Shown: piece after piece, positions 21,239 through 32,877 of the stretch
Layout: each line of letters begins with the position of its first letter
Position numbering within the stretch: the first letter of the stretch is position 1
Assembly: GCA_022560025.1 (NCBI GenBank)
Contig: JAFISE010000011.1
Location: 249,680-313,679 of the forward strand
Direction of reading: 5' to 3'
DNA: 64,000 bases
Source of the DNA: Stagonosporopsis chrysanthemi
Taxonomy: Eukaryota; Ascomycota; Dothideomycetes; Pleosporales; Didymellaceae
Translations under genes and position numbers: made by a program
The notes under the pieces: model-generated
What the model saw: only the letters and a program-made list of their open reading frames with translations
Databases searched by the model: none
Told to the model about the DNA's origin: nothing

Positions 21239-22519
21239 ATGCCTTGTCCCTTGAATCCTGGCTGGGCTCGCCAGTACTTTTGCGTTGCGCTTCTTCTCTG
21301 CATTGAGTTTCCGATCGCGTCAGGAATCCACCACATGTCTGTCAAAGCACCTCGCAAGCTGAACAAACGGAAGTTAGACATCACTCCGCTACTCGTCACA
21401 AACAGCTGCCCTGATGATATTTGGCCTGGAATCTCTACCCAATCTGGTAACGGGCCTGAACTCACTGGATTCAAGCTCTCACCTGGAGAGACCAAGAACC
21501 AGACCGTTTCGGAAGATTGGCAAGGTCGAGTGTGGGGCAGGACGAACTGCAGCTTCAACGACGATGGAAGTGCTCCTGCCAGTGGATCTGGGAAGGCTTG
21601 CTATTCTGGCGACTGTAATGGGATTTTGAACTGCAAAGTTGGTGTAAGCATACCTCAGAAGGCACACTTCATCGCAGCAGCTGACCTCGAAATAGGGCGA
21701 TGTGCCTGTCTCGCTCGCGGAGTTCACACTTGATGCAGGTGACGGTCACACCTATTATGACATCTCGTTAGTCGACGGCTACAATATCCCCATAGCCATG
21801 GTTCTCCAACCCCTCGAGAATGTCACGCTTGACGACATCCCGCCAAACTTGACAAACCCTTCCTGCCAAGGCACCTCTGGTCTCCTGGCGCCGCAAGGCT
21901 ATGATCCATACCCCGAGTATCCAGAGTTTCTCAGGACGAACACTTCATACCCTCTTCCTTGGGAAGAAAAGGTAGATAATAACAAGATATCTCGGTGGTG
22001 TCCATGGGATCTTCAGCAGTCGCCTCCCGATAAGCCTGGTGATGGCGTCTACCCATACCCCGACGACAATATCGAGCGGCCTTCCTTCAACCCCTGCTTC
22101 TCTGCTTGTGCAAAGAACAATAAGCCTGAAGATTGCTGCACAGGAGATTACAACTCCGCCAGCAAGTGTCAGCCTGGAGATTATTCGAAAAATGTCAAGG
22201 AGGTGTGTCCGGATGCTTACAGTTTCGGTAAGTTTAAATCGAGCTGCGAACACCTTTGTGCATGAGCTGATTGACGCCAGCATTCGATGACCAAACTTCG
22301 ACATTCATCATTCCTTCGGGCGCTGGGTTTGAGGTGGTCTTCTGTCCGGGCGCACGATCGACAAACATCTTGGACACCAGCATGGCCGAGATGCAACAGC
22401 TTTCGCAGCAGGGGAAAGTGGATCACCAGAGAGTCAGGTTGATGATGGAGCGGAGACAGGAAATGTTCAAGAGGGACTACAAATCGCCAGGTCTCTTCTC
22501 CGAATGGTGGTGGTTTTGA
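21239..22519 (+). CDS. thaumatin-like protein
   Basis: Three exons (21239-21643, 21696-22227, 22281-22519; introns of 52 and 53 bp) give 391 residues. The N terminus (MPCPLNPGWARQYFCVALLLCIEFPIASG) contains a hydrophobic stretch compatible with a signal peptide. The thaumatin-family core is clear: LLVTNSCPDDIWPGISTQSG, GFKLSPGETKNQTV, DWQGRVWGRTNCSF, CYSGDCNGILNCKVG joining over intron 1 to GDVPVSLAEFTL, then YYDISLVDGYNIPI, CSACAKNN-type cysteines, and a C-terminal F-I-P block. Thaumatin-like proteins are secreted; some bind or cut beta-1,3-glucan. Activity is not provable here. The C-terminal ~70 residues after the third exon start extend past the usual core. The true start could be further downstream. 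Confidence 0.9.
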
Positions 22520-23450
22520 GTATAAGGCTCCTGCTTGCTTTGGCAAGGCTAAAGGTGGTTTCGCGTTGCTCGTGTGCTTGCATAATTCTATACCCTTTTG
22601 ATTCCTCTTATATAACACATTGCCCGCTGTTGCAGTTCTTGTCATGCCTAATGATTTTGACGGGCCTCAATTCCGTGTACTACACAAGAATTGAGATGTA
22701 CGGACAAGAAGTATCCTTTCGACTGTGGTGCGAACCTGGATATGCTTTTTTGTTTGCAAGCATGATTCGTTGGGACGGAACATTGCAACGGCGATTCCGA
22801 ATACAGGCCCGCTTTTTCCTATCTTTGCGAGCAGGAGTTGCTAGTCCGGTCCGTAAGACCTTCACGAGGTCTGAAGCATGCAGGCAATGAGCTCCGCAGA
22901 GACCTTTGTGACTGATGTGCGAAGAGCTCGTGGGACTAGGAGCCTCGCTAGCTCCCACGCGGCGCGGGCGCCGGCTCCACCGGCAGATGAGCCCATCCAT
23001 CCTCAACCTCTATCCACAACGCTTTCGGTTTCAGACACCCGCCTGGCTCACGGAGGCCTCAACCCCGCTCCTATTCTGATGGAGTCACTGTCTACTGGAG
23101 CATAGCGTGGCGTATGAGCAGCTGACCTTCTCGAGCTTGGGCCAATTGTTCCAAGACGATATAATACGCTAGCCAACCTGGGAACGGAGGCCCAGCTCCG
23201 TGTATCTTCTGGTCGATTACCGTAGGGTCTGAACAGTTGCATGCACCTCAACCGGGCTTGAGACACGCCGGCCGAGCTTCTGCCGTGCCTGTGCCGCCTG
23301 AAAGCCGGTAAAAATATATGGGCAGAAGGACCCTTTGTTTATCTTATAGTAAAGAAGGCACTTCTTCCTTTGATCTACCCCACTCAGAGTTTCGACGAGC
23401 TACTATATGAGCTCCATTAAAGCTGTGGCAGACACCTCAAACTCGATATT
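22520..23450. other. intergenic region between thaumatin-like and beta-mannosidase genes
   Basis: About 930 bases with no supported gene. Expected to carry the 3' UTR of the thaumatin-like gene and the promoter of the beta-mannosidase. Short frames only. Confidence 0.5.
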
Positions 23451-26135
23451 ATGGCGAAGGCTCAACCATTGGCTGTTCAGCGTCTGACCGACGGTTGGAC
23501 ATTCAAGCAAGCAGACGACACAGCCGAGGACGCGTGGCTTTCAGTCAAAACTGTTCCTACAAATGTCCATTTGGACCTCGTTGAGCATGGAAAGTAAGCA
23601 AACTTGTCAATCAGTGAATTGGACATCCGGCGCTCACATCAAGATTAGGATTCCTGATCCGTTTTTGGGTTTCAATGAATTGAAGGCAGAATGGGTTGCA
23701 GACAAAGCGTGGACATACAAGATCACGCTGCCACAGGTCGGCGAGGCCAAACACACGACAGTCCATGTTCTAGCATTCGATGGCCTTGACACATTTGCGA
23801 CTGTCACGCTAAACGGCAAGACTATTCTTGAGAGCGACAACATGTTCGTCCCACACCGTGTCGACGTCACAAAGGAGCTGAAGCTCGAAGCGGAAAACGT
23901 GCTCGAAATTAACTTCAAGTCCGCCAGACTAGAAGCAATCAAGATCCGTGAGGCTCACCCGGAACATACGTGGGTAGGTTTTAATGGAGATATGTCGCGA
24001 CTTGCAGTGAGAAAAGCACAATACCACTGGGGCTGGGATTGGGGGCCAATCCTCAACACTTGCGGTCCATGGCGTGGAGTGCGACTCGAAACATACCAAG
24101 CTCGTGTGGCAGACGTCAGAGTCGACTATAAGCTGGACGACAATCTGAAATCAGTACAAGGCACCATCGCGGCCGTCGTCGAAGGCTCTTCGGCCAAAAG
24201 TGTAACATTCAGTGTTCAAGATGGCGACAGGCAGGTCTTTAAGGAGACTGCGGGCATCAGCGATGGTGTCGCCAAGGTCGAATTCCACGTGAACAACCCG
24301 AAGCTATGGTATCCACATGGTTACGGCGAGCAGCCCTTATACAAAGTCACGGCAACAGTGTCAGCAGATGAGATCGACCTCCATTCCATTACCCGTCGCA
24401 CCGGATTTCGCAGGGGCGAACTGGTTCAAGAGCCAGATAAGATTGGCAAGACCTTTTTCTTCCGAATCAATGGCATTGACGTTTTCTGTGGCGGTTCAGA
24501 CTGGATTCCAGCGGACAATTTTACACCGAGAATTACCGAAGAGAAGTATCGCAAGTGGCTTGAGATGATGGTCGATGGTTACCAAATCATGATCAGAATC
24601 TGGGGAGGGGGGATCTGGGAAGAAGACATCTTCTACGAACTTTGCGACGAGCTTGGCATCCTCGTCTGGCAGGACTTCATGTTTGGCTGCGGCAACTATC
24701 CTGCGTTCCCAGAGATATTGAAGTCGATTAAGGAAGAGTGTGTAGCCAACGTAGCTCGACTGAGGCATCACCCCTCCCTTGTCATCTACGCTGGCAACAA
24801 CGAGGACTACCAAGTGCAAGAGTCGTTTGGTTTGACATACAACTATGAGGACAAAGACCCAGAGAGCTGGTTGAAGACTAACTTCCCTGCCCGATACATA
24901 TATGAGAAAGTAAGTGGTACACAGCAAGAACTACGGGTATTAAAGCTAACTGGCTACCAACCAGCTTCTTCCTGAAGTCGTTGTTGCTGAAAGTCCGCAT
25001 GTACCATACCATCCAGGGTCGCCATGGGGTGATGGGCTGAAGACTTCAAATACCACAATTGGAGACATGCACCAATGGAATGTCTGGCACGGTACGCAGG
25101 AGAAATACCAAATCTTCGATACACTTGGTGGCCGCTTCAACAGCGAATTCGGAATGGAAGCCTTTCCGCACATTGATACCATCAAATACTACTGCACTGA
25201 TCCCACACAGTTGTTCCCCCAGAGCCACATGATAGACTTTCACAACAAAGCCGATGGCCACGAGCGAAGGATTGCGACGTATCTTGTGGAGAACTTCCGC
25301 ACTAAAACAGATCTTGAGGTGCGTTGTTTGTGGATAACATATCAAAAGCGGATGTGCTGACAGATCACAGGGTTTTGTTCACTTGACCCAATTATCACAA
25401 GCTGAGGCACTAATGTTCGGCTACCGGGGCTGGAGGCGACAATGGGGCCAGGAGCGTTTCTGCGGAGGTGCCCTTGTTTGGCAATTGAACGATTGCTGGC
25501 CAGTGACCTCGTGGTCCATCGTTGACTTCTTTCAGCGGAAAAAGCCTGCGTACTACGCTATGCGCCGTGTCCTTGCCCCCATCGCGGTTGCCGTCAAGCG
25601 TGCCCACTTCGATTGGAGCGTTGTGCATGCCCGGGTACCGCCCAAGAGCGACTTCGAACTATGGGTGGCTTGTCAGAAGCAGGAGGACATCAAGGCCACA
25701 GTTGAGCTGAGATTCATTAGCATCAAGACCGGCAAAGATATCAAGGAGAAAATCGTCAAGAAGGACATTACTCTTGTTCAGAACGGCACGACAGATGTGC
25801 TGTCCGGCATGATCGATAACGTGGAGGAGGAGCCCCACGTGCTCGCAGCACGAGTATGGGTTGATGGCGAGATTGTGTCAAGAGATGTTGACTGGCCACA
25901 ACCACTAAAATACCTTGACTTTGAGGACCGTGGCATTGAGGTTGTACCTCAGGGCAACACAATTCTAGTCAAGGCCGACAAGCCCACAAAGGGTCTCGTC
26001 TTTGAGGAGAGGGCGGGTGTGCTTGTCCACGACAGCGCCATTGACGTGGTCCCTGGAGATGAGCAAACTATCAAGGTTCGAGGGCTGGGTAAACAGGATG
26101 AAGCGTTGAAGTGGAGGTATCTTGGCCAGGACTGA
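23451..26135 (+). CDS. GH2 beta-mannosidase (intracellular type)
   Basis: Four exons (23451-23593, 23649-24909, 24965-25318, 25371-26135) with 52-55 bp introns give 840 residues. No signal peptide: the start MAKAQPLAVQRLTDGWTF is typical of the cytosolic beta-mannosidase B subgroup (about 840-850 residues). GH2 architecture is present: sugar-binding domain (YHWGWDWGP block), immunoglobulin-like domain, then the TIM barrel. The expected acid/base is Glu433 in AGNNEDYQ and the nucleophile Glu529 in RFNSEFGMEAFP. The enzyme releases non-reducing terminal beta-D-mannose, for example from mannan fragments or N-glycan cores taken into the cell. All splice junctions restore family-conserved sequence, such as DLE joined to GFVHLTQLSQAEA. 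Confidence 0.95.
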
Positions 26136-27567
26136 GTTCAGCCTGCAGAAGACCGGACAAATGAGATATGCTGCGTGTAAATTCCAAAACAGCAATGTCT
26201 GTGCATATAGGATCTAAGTGGTTCAACTACAGCAGCGTTACATGCCTCCATCTCATTGAAGGAAACGCACAACCACAATCTCAACGAAGCAGGTCGCTAC
26301 GCGTCAGATGCACTCGACTTTGCAGATATTTGACGGTGGCTATAGTACGCCACAGCGGGCACCCCACCAACAACCAGGAAGTTTTCCGTGCTTGTTGTCA
26401 CCTGTGCAGGATCGCGTGCCTCAACGACGATCCTGCATCATCACTCCATCGACAACGGCCTGCCCGCGTCCGCGGCCGCGTTGCTTAACGAAGATCATAT
26501 GTCAAGCAAGTATAGACTGTGTGCCTGGCCAAGTCGTGTAAATGAGACTCATCCTTAGAGTTTGCTGGGCTGCTCAACGAGTGTCCGTTGTGCAATGCGT
26601 TGCTGCTGGCGCTCTCTGCAGGGCTGTCGGATGGTCTCGATGCGCCCTGGTCCCACTTACTGCGAAGTGACCAGGCAAAAGGGACTAGCGACCCATCTGT
26701 TCATCGTGCGAGCAAAGCTCCAACTCCACCAATCAAGCTATGCTACCTTGCTGCACCCCAGCTTTGCGCACACCCCCTAGCAACGCCCATATCCGCAGCC
26801 ATTGGGCACCAGTTGATTCTGGGTAAGTGTTCCATACGGGTAGTCAAAGGCTTTGGGGTGCAGATGCACCGAGAGAGGCCGACGTCGCACTTCCCGAGGT
26901 ATCTGAGATGACGATAGTCTTTTCATGACCTCTCACCATCGCCATTCGATCGCTGATTCTCCAGTATTTATGGGGGCATGGTCTGACTCGGCATTCGACG
27001 TGAGTAGTCGCCGCGCCGGCCCTCCAGCGCCAGAATCAACGTTGACGGGTTCTGAGCAGGCAGTTCTCAATCTCGCTTAGCCTCCGCTTCCTCTTTCCGT
27101 CCATCCGGCTCCACACCCGCATACTCTTCCTTGCACCGTCTTTGAATGTCATATTGCGGGGACGAATGGTATGCTTTCTGCAAAATTCTTCCTGTACGAT
27201 GTCGCTAATCAAATCATGCGCAGCGGCGCCGACCTTGTGAGAACATGAGCGGCAGGTTTAACGTGCACTCTGCATATTGACGATTCGATTGTGGAGCCGA
27301 ACTCTGAACGCCCATACACCTGCATCGACTGCATATTCTTGGCCACTCACTTCATTCTCGTGCCGGTTTCTCCGATATAACGAGATTGAGCCTGAATCCC
27401 TAGACGGCTTGCAGCCATCTTGCACCTGTATAGATTCCATTACGCTGGTCTCTGGTACCGGCTCATCATATTGCAAAGCAAATCTACCGACATCCAGTCT
27501 GCAACGGGCGGCTTCACTTATAGTTTTTCAGCCTTCCACATGCATCCTGGCGCGAAAGGCCTGTAGC
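26136..27567. other. intergenic region between beta-mannosidase and Zn2Cys6 genes
   Basis: 1.4 kb with no supported gene; it probably holds the promoter and leader of the regulator starting at 27568. The frame open from 27277 is probably leader sequence read through into the first coding exon. A frame at 26588-26911 has no family features. Confidence 0.45.
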
Positions 27568-30075
27568 ATGTTCCATACGTTTCAGTCGACTGCGGGGCAG
27601 CGTCAAGCTGCTGGCGAGGTTGACTTTGCGGGGAAACCATCAAGGTCAACAGGCTCCCGACGAATATCAACCAGCAACGCATGCGTTGAGTGTAGACGGC
27701 GCAAGATCCGATGTGATGGATCACAGCCGTGTGGACAGTGCCAGTGGTACCAACATCCAGAAGTAAGACTCAAATTTGGAGTGCCTTGCAGATTTGACAG
27801 CACGGGATCGTCCTAAGCTAACATCAAGAAGGCATGTAGCTATTCAAAACCCGCACAACGAGTCGTGCCTAGTCGCAAGTATGCGCCCTTCACGACATCC
27901 AATATTCGAGAACTTACTGACTATGAGCAGACTGGTCGATAAGCTATCGGGCAACATTGAACTCTACAGAAACATCTTGATCAAGCTCGTGGGAAATACG
28001 CAACTCGACTCGTTAGCAAACTTGTCTCGAGAAGAACTTTTGCAGATCGCTTTGGCCTCTCCAGATGTCAGACAAGGGACGTCACCCTCTATAGCAAATG
28101 CGCGGGCTATGTCAGAAATTCACACCGGCTCGGATGGCGCCGACAGCCTTGAAGCCCTCGAACAAGCACCGCCAGAGGATCCGTACTGGGATGAAGCACG
28201 AAAGCATCAGGTTCGTGTCCAGGGCATATCAGATGATGTCAACGGACTTTCCATGTCTGTGGATAGGCTATCATCATACGTTGGAATCTCTTCAATCACG
28301 GCAGCCCTAAAGGTTATAGTCCGTTGTGCCCCACAAGCACGACCGCTGCTTACAAACAGCAATCAAGCAGAGACAGCAGTCCCTAGTAGGGCGAATTCCC
28401 CACCACCCGAGCTAACGAACAACCATCCACTCGCGCTACCCTCACAGGCACAGGGAGAACGTCTCATCGAAAGTTATTTTGATCGATGCCACCCTTTCTT
28501 CCCACTAATCGACGAGAGGAAATTTTGGGCTACCTATCTCCATGGAAATCGGACGGACTCACAGTGGCTAGCTTTACTCAATATTGTGTTCGCTGTGGGT
28601 TCGTTGGCATCTTCGACAGCTGATAACCAAGCGCACTATACATACTTCAGCCGATCGCGAAAGCACATGTCTCTTGATTCGTTCGGTAGTGGCAATATTG
28701 AGGTCTTGCAAGCTTTGGCCATAATGAGTGGCTACTACATGCACTACCTCAACCGACCGAATGAAGCACACTCGCTGATGGGTGGTACTCTGCGTATGGC
28801 TACGTCATTGGGTTTACATCGTGAGTACTCAGAACGTAACGACACAGGCAGGCAGCTAGCACCACCCGAAGAAGAAGAAGCTATATCGCCTGAGATGAGG
28901 CGACGGATGTGGTGGAGCTTGTTTTGTCTTGACGCGTGGGCATCGACAACGACGGGTAGACCGTCCTTGGGCAGAATGGGACCATCCATCACAGTCATGA
29001 AGCCTGGTACAGCTGCTAATGCTGTAAGTGCTTTTATGAGTACCGAATGAGGTGCATACTGACATCGGAATAGGTGCCAACCATCATCATGCCGAACAGC
29101 CCCCAATACATGGATCAGCTCAAATTGCTCCCTCTGACCCATGCCTCAACCTTCTGTGCAATTGCCACTAAGATCCAGGACCGGCTCGTTGAGTCGCCCC
29201 TTCTCCCACACGCTGAAACGGCTGCGTACGATACACAGATCTCAAAGTGGCATGAAGAGCTCCCATCTGTCCTGTCTAGTTACGAGGAGAAATGCCCAGA
29301 GTTCCTTCATCGAGTACGGTTAGTCATGAGGTGGCGCTTCCACAACATCCGAATTGTTTTACACCGACCTGTACTTCTGACGACCGCCCTCCGAGGGTGC
29401 GCATTCGCTGTCCTGACCACAGAAGAGAAGACTGCAGTTGAGAAGTGTCGCGCAGTGGCAAGCCTTACCATTGAAGAGATCAGCAGGGATTGCATGCTTG
29501 ACCTCATCTGTGGGTGGAACGCAGTATGGTTCTGCTTTCAAGCTTGCATGGTTCCTCTGGTTTCTCTGTTTAGTGATACCAGTCAACCAGAGGAGATCGA
29601 AAAGTGGACGGCAAGTATCGAGACAGCACTTGCTTTCTTCGATCGCATCAAAGACTGGAGCATAGCAGCCAAAAGGAGTGCAGATGCGGTCGCCAGACTG
29701 TACACAGCCTATAAAGCCCAGAAAACAATACCGCCACAACCGTCCATTCCGCCAACCCCCCAGATGCAGATGAGACAACAGCAGCAGCCACAGGCTTATG
29801 ATTTGTCTAACAACTATTCACAACTGGATATGCTGAACGCTGGTCTTAATACAAGTCAACCTCCTTTCGACTATAACGCTGCCGGGCTACAGAATTGGCC
29901 CAATACGAACATCAACGATCCGAATTACTTGAATTACTTCTGGGATGACATGATGTGGGACACGAATCTACCAGATATGCAAGATGCACCATATGGCATA
30001 AACAACGTTTACGACTTCACGGGCGCGGCGCAAGACTCTGGTATTGATGGGGCGTACTGGATGCATGGTAATTGA
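27568..30075 (+). CDS. Zn2Cys6 transcription factor with Fungal_trans domain and a 47-nt microexon
   Basis: Four exons (27568-27762, about 27832-27878, 27931-29023, 29074-30075) give about 778 residues. The zinc cluster is Cys39-x2-Cys42-x6-Cys49-x5-Cys55-x2-Cys58 in exon 1; the sixth cysteine (Cys67, in ACSYSKP) lies in a 47-nt second exon. Exon 3 has a dimerisation-like segment (LVDKLSGNIELYRNILIKLVG). The Fungal_trans domain follows: FDRCHPFFPLIDERKFW, ATSLGLHREYS, and RRMWWSLFCLDAWASTTTGRPS. The last exon ends in a Gln/Asn/Asp/Tyr-rich tail like an activation domain. The exon 2 acceptor could be 3 bases earlier (27829), adding one Lys. It is a nuclear DNA-binding regulator. It follows the beta-mannosidase gene on the same strand, but regulation of that gene is only a guess. 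Confidence 0.88.
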
Positions 30076-30296
30076 GCATAGAATGATGAAGAAACTACTT
30101 CGCTAGACGGTCGCTTTCGTCTCACCGCACGATACCCCGAATTTGCATGTTAGGTTATATAAGTAGATAAGAAGATGCCAACGGGGCATCCAATGCAAGT
30201 GTGTGGTGCTTGGACTGCCGTTTTGTGAAAGCAGGTTCATCCATGCCTTCTTGCATACGGTGTCTATGGCATGCCATCACGTTACCCGTTAGACTA

Positions 30297-31142
30297 CTAG
30301 TTCTTCTTCTTCAGCGCTCCACCATCGACTGTAAGTTCTTGGCCAGTGACGAAACCCGCCTCAATCAGATAGAGGCATGCATCGATAACGTCCTTCGGCC
30401 GACCCGCGCGATTCGTGGGGTGGTCACTGACATCCTTATCGCCAATCTGCTCCTCCCAATTCGTACCCGCATCGTCGCCCGCCTTGCACTCGTGCGCAAC
30501 CTTGATCCTGCCCGGTGCTACCAGGTTCACTCGAATACCCAGAGATCCTAAACTGATTGCCATCGAATGCATCAGGCCCAGCAAGCCCGACTTGCTTGAT
30601 GCATACCCCTCCTGATTCGGATCCGACTGGTGCGCACGGAAGCTGCCAATGTGGATGATACACGGCCCTGCTCCTTGCGTCTTATGCGCGCCCTGCTCGC
30701 GATCGTGGGCACGCGCTTTCATGTACGGAATACAGGCCTGACTCATGGCGAATGGGCCGCTAAGGTTCGTCTCGATGTACGCCCGCCACTGGTCCCAGGT
30801 ATCTTTGTTCTCCATCGTCTGGCCATCTTTCCACTGCGGTGCCGCTATGCCACCATTGTTGACGAGCACGTCGATGCGGTTTTTGAAGAAGGTCTCCGCT
30901 GCGGTGGCAACCTTCGTGCGGATGTCTTCCACGTCCCGCAGATTGCAGATGGCGGAGCTCAACTTATTCTCATCGTGGTACTGTTTCAGGTGTACTTTCG
31001 TGGTGTAAGAGAGCTCTTCTTCGTCCAAGTCGAAGATGTACACATGATGGCCTGCTTCAAGAAACATGCGAGACATGGCACGGCCGATGCCCCGGGCGCC
31101 GCCGCTGACGACAATGTTCTTTGGTGGTGCCTGGAATGCCAT
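30297..31142 (-). CDS. short-chain dehydrogenase/reductase (SDR)
   Basis: A 281-residue intronless classical SDR. The Rossmann nucleotide-binding motif is VVSGGARGIG (residues 11-20), followed by an acidic YIFDLDEEE (35-43), which favours NAD(H). NNGG (95-98) replaces the usual NNAG. The catalytic tetrad Asn126-Ser167-Tyr180-Lys184 is complete (ETN, HIGSF, YASSK), and the tail has GQELTVDGG. The substrate cannot be told. It converges with the Zn2Cys6 gene, 221 bases apart at the 3' ends. Likely cytosolic; the C-terminal KKKN is not a peroxisomal signal. Confidence 0.93.
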   Translation of the reverse strand: MAFQAPPKNIVVSGGARGIGRAMSRMFLEAGHHVYIFDLDEEELSYTTKVHLKQYHDENKLSSAICNLRDVEDIRTKVATAAETFFKNRIDVLVNNGGIAAPQWKDGQTMENKDTWDQWRAYIETNLSGPFAMSQACIPYMKARAHDREQGAHKTQGAGPCIIHIGSFRAHQSDPNQEGYASSKSGLLGLMHSMAISLGSLGIRVNLVAPGRIKVAHECKAGDDAGTNWEEQIGDKDVSDHPTNRAGRPKDVIDACLYLIEAGFVTGQELTVDGGALKKKN

Positions 31143-32220
31143 TTTCGATGCTCAATTGGATAGATCTGGGGTAACAAGACTGGGGAGACTCTCACTAGAC
31201 CAGATATATGCGCGTGTCACGGTGGATTCACAGGTGCGTGCACCTGACGTCATTCTCAACACTTTCAGCCACTACGATAAGGAAGAGACAGGAACGTTTT
31301 GTTACATGATTGAAACGAAGGTCAGGATGCAGAGAAGCTGATAGTACTTGCTGGTGTTCCCCATCGTCGATACTAGGTACCCCACTACACCGTTCACCAC
31401 GCTAGTTCTGGACAACCGGTCATGCTCCACTCACTGGCTGTTCTGACAACATATCATTTCACGAAGCCGTTCAACGTCCTCATTTACTGCGCATGTCTTC
31501 TTCACACTCTGGTAAACCGCACATTCGTGCTAGGTTATCGAAGCGGGGCCTCAAGAGCCAGAAGCTGACTAGAATGAATCTGATGGACCAGAGCAGTCCA
31601 GTTGTGACCGATTGATTTGGACACCCAGCCGTGATACCCAGAAAGACGCAAGAGTGATGTAAATGGTCTGAGTTTGCCCAAAGCTCAGAATCCAAAGGAG
31701 TGAGAGTCAAGACTTTGACTTAATCACACCTACGCACCAGCCAGGAACCTTCCATTCATCCTCTCTGATCAAGTCAAAAATACTTCGCTTCACGCTAGCC
31801 CAGTCCATCCACTCATCACGGGCTACAAGGACTTCGACAACCACTGGAGAAGTCTTCGCTGCAGGTCTACGCATGTCAACCCGCAGCTTACGATTCTGCT
31901 CCCGTACCTTGACGTTGGACTTCGGGATGACCGCAGGCTTTCCTAACCGGGGTCATGTCGTATAGTGCGTGCTGACGACAACATACAAACATCACATAAA
32001 CAACACACCAAAGGAGCTGCTTCCAAAGCCCCGTTGACCTCGACAAACCAATTTAAAAGGATGTCTCGGCACTAGCCCACACCCTCAAACCCTCATTAAA
32101 CACAGTGTCACGTTTCCAGAACCCCCTTACCTCGCCACCGACCCTTCCCTTCCTTTATTTCAGCCTTACAAAACCCCATAAACAACTTTCTCATTTCAAA
32201 GCAACACAAACCCGATCGCC
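31143..32220. other. divergent intergenic region
   Basis: About 1.1 kb between the SDR (minus) and the small secreted protein (plus). The stretch 32080-32220 is a pyrimidine/CA-rich leader for the latter. No supported ORF. Confidence 0.5.
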
Positions 32221-32664
32221 ATGCAGCCCGGAATCTTCACCACACTCTTCTTCACGAGCGCAGCGCTGGCGACCTCGTCTCTCGATGCGCGCACAACCTC
32301 GAAAATCCACCTTTACGTCTGCACTGACAAGTCGTGGGCAGGGCGATGTAAGAGTATCGAGCTCTATGTGGGCAAGTGCGTGAATATGGAAAAGGCGTTC
32401 GACAAGATTGTGTCGAGCGCTGGGCCGGATGATGGGACATTTTGCACGTTGTATTCGTAAGTCTTGGTCAAGATTGTAAGCAGGTGGTGTAGGTAAGGTG
32501 GAAGGGCTAATAGTCGTGATAGGGAGAAGGGATGTAGGGGCAAGGCGATACCGTTCACGAACCCGGGAATCGCGAACTTTGACAAGTATAAGTTCGAGAA
32601 CGAGTTGAGTAGTGTAAGGTGTGATTTTATCTGGGGTTGGCCGAGGGAGAGTGGTGAAGAGTAG
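32221..32664 (+). CDS. small secreted cysteine-containing protein (candidate effector)
   Basis: Two exons (32221-32456 and 32523-32664; 66-bp intron with GTAAGT donor and GATAG acceptor) give 125 residues. The N terminus MQPGIFTTLFFTSAALATSS is a convincing signal peptide with cleavage near residue 18-20. The mature chain of about 105 residues has six cysteines (YVCTD, AGRCKS, GKCVN, TFCTL, KGCRG, VRCDF), consistent with three disulfides. It has no domain I recognise; the spaced Cys/aromatic pattern in two halves would fit a small beta-rich fold. Size, secretion and cysteines fit the loose class of fungal effector-like or structural secreted proteins. Without splicing, the ORF ends at 32460 and lacks two cysteines. 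Confidence 0.8.
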
Positions 32665-32877
32665 GTAACGGCGCGAAGTCAAGCATCAACGTTGAGTCTG
32701 CAACTATAAGTCTTCAGGTCACGTAAGAGGACAGATGAGTGATCGTTATGTGAAATAGATTCATCCAAGCCTTTTGATAGATAGTGAGCTCCAGTGCCCC
32801 GAACGCCGATCCCAGTCCCAAAAGTACAGGTATATGCCGACGCGTCATGAATAAAACAATATTATCGTGCCAACGCT

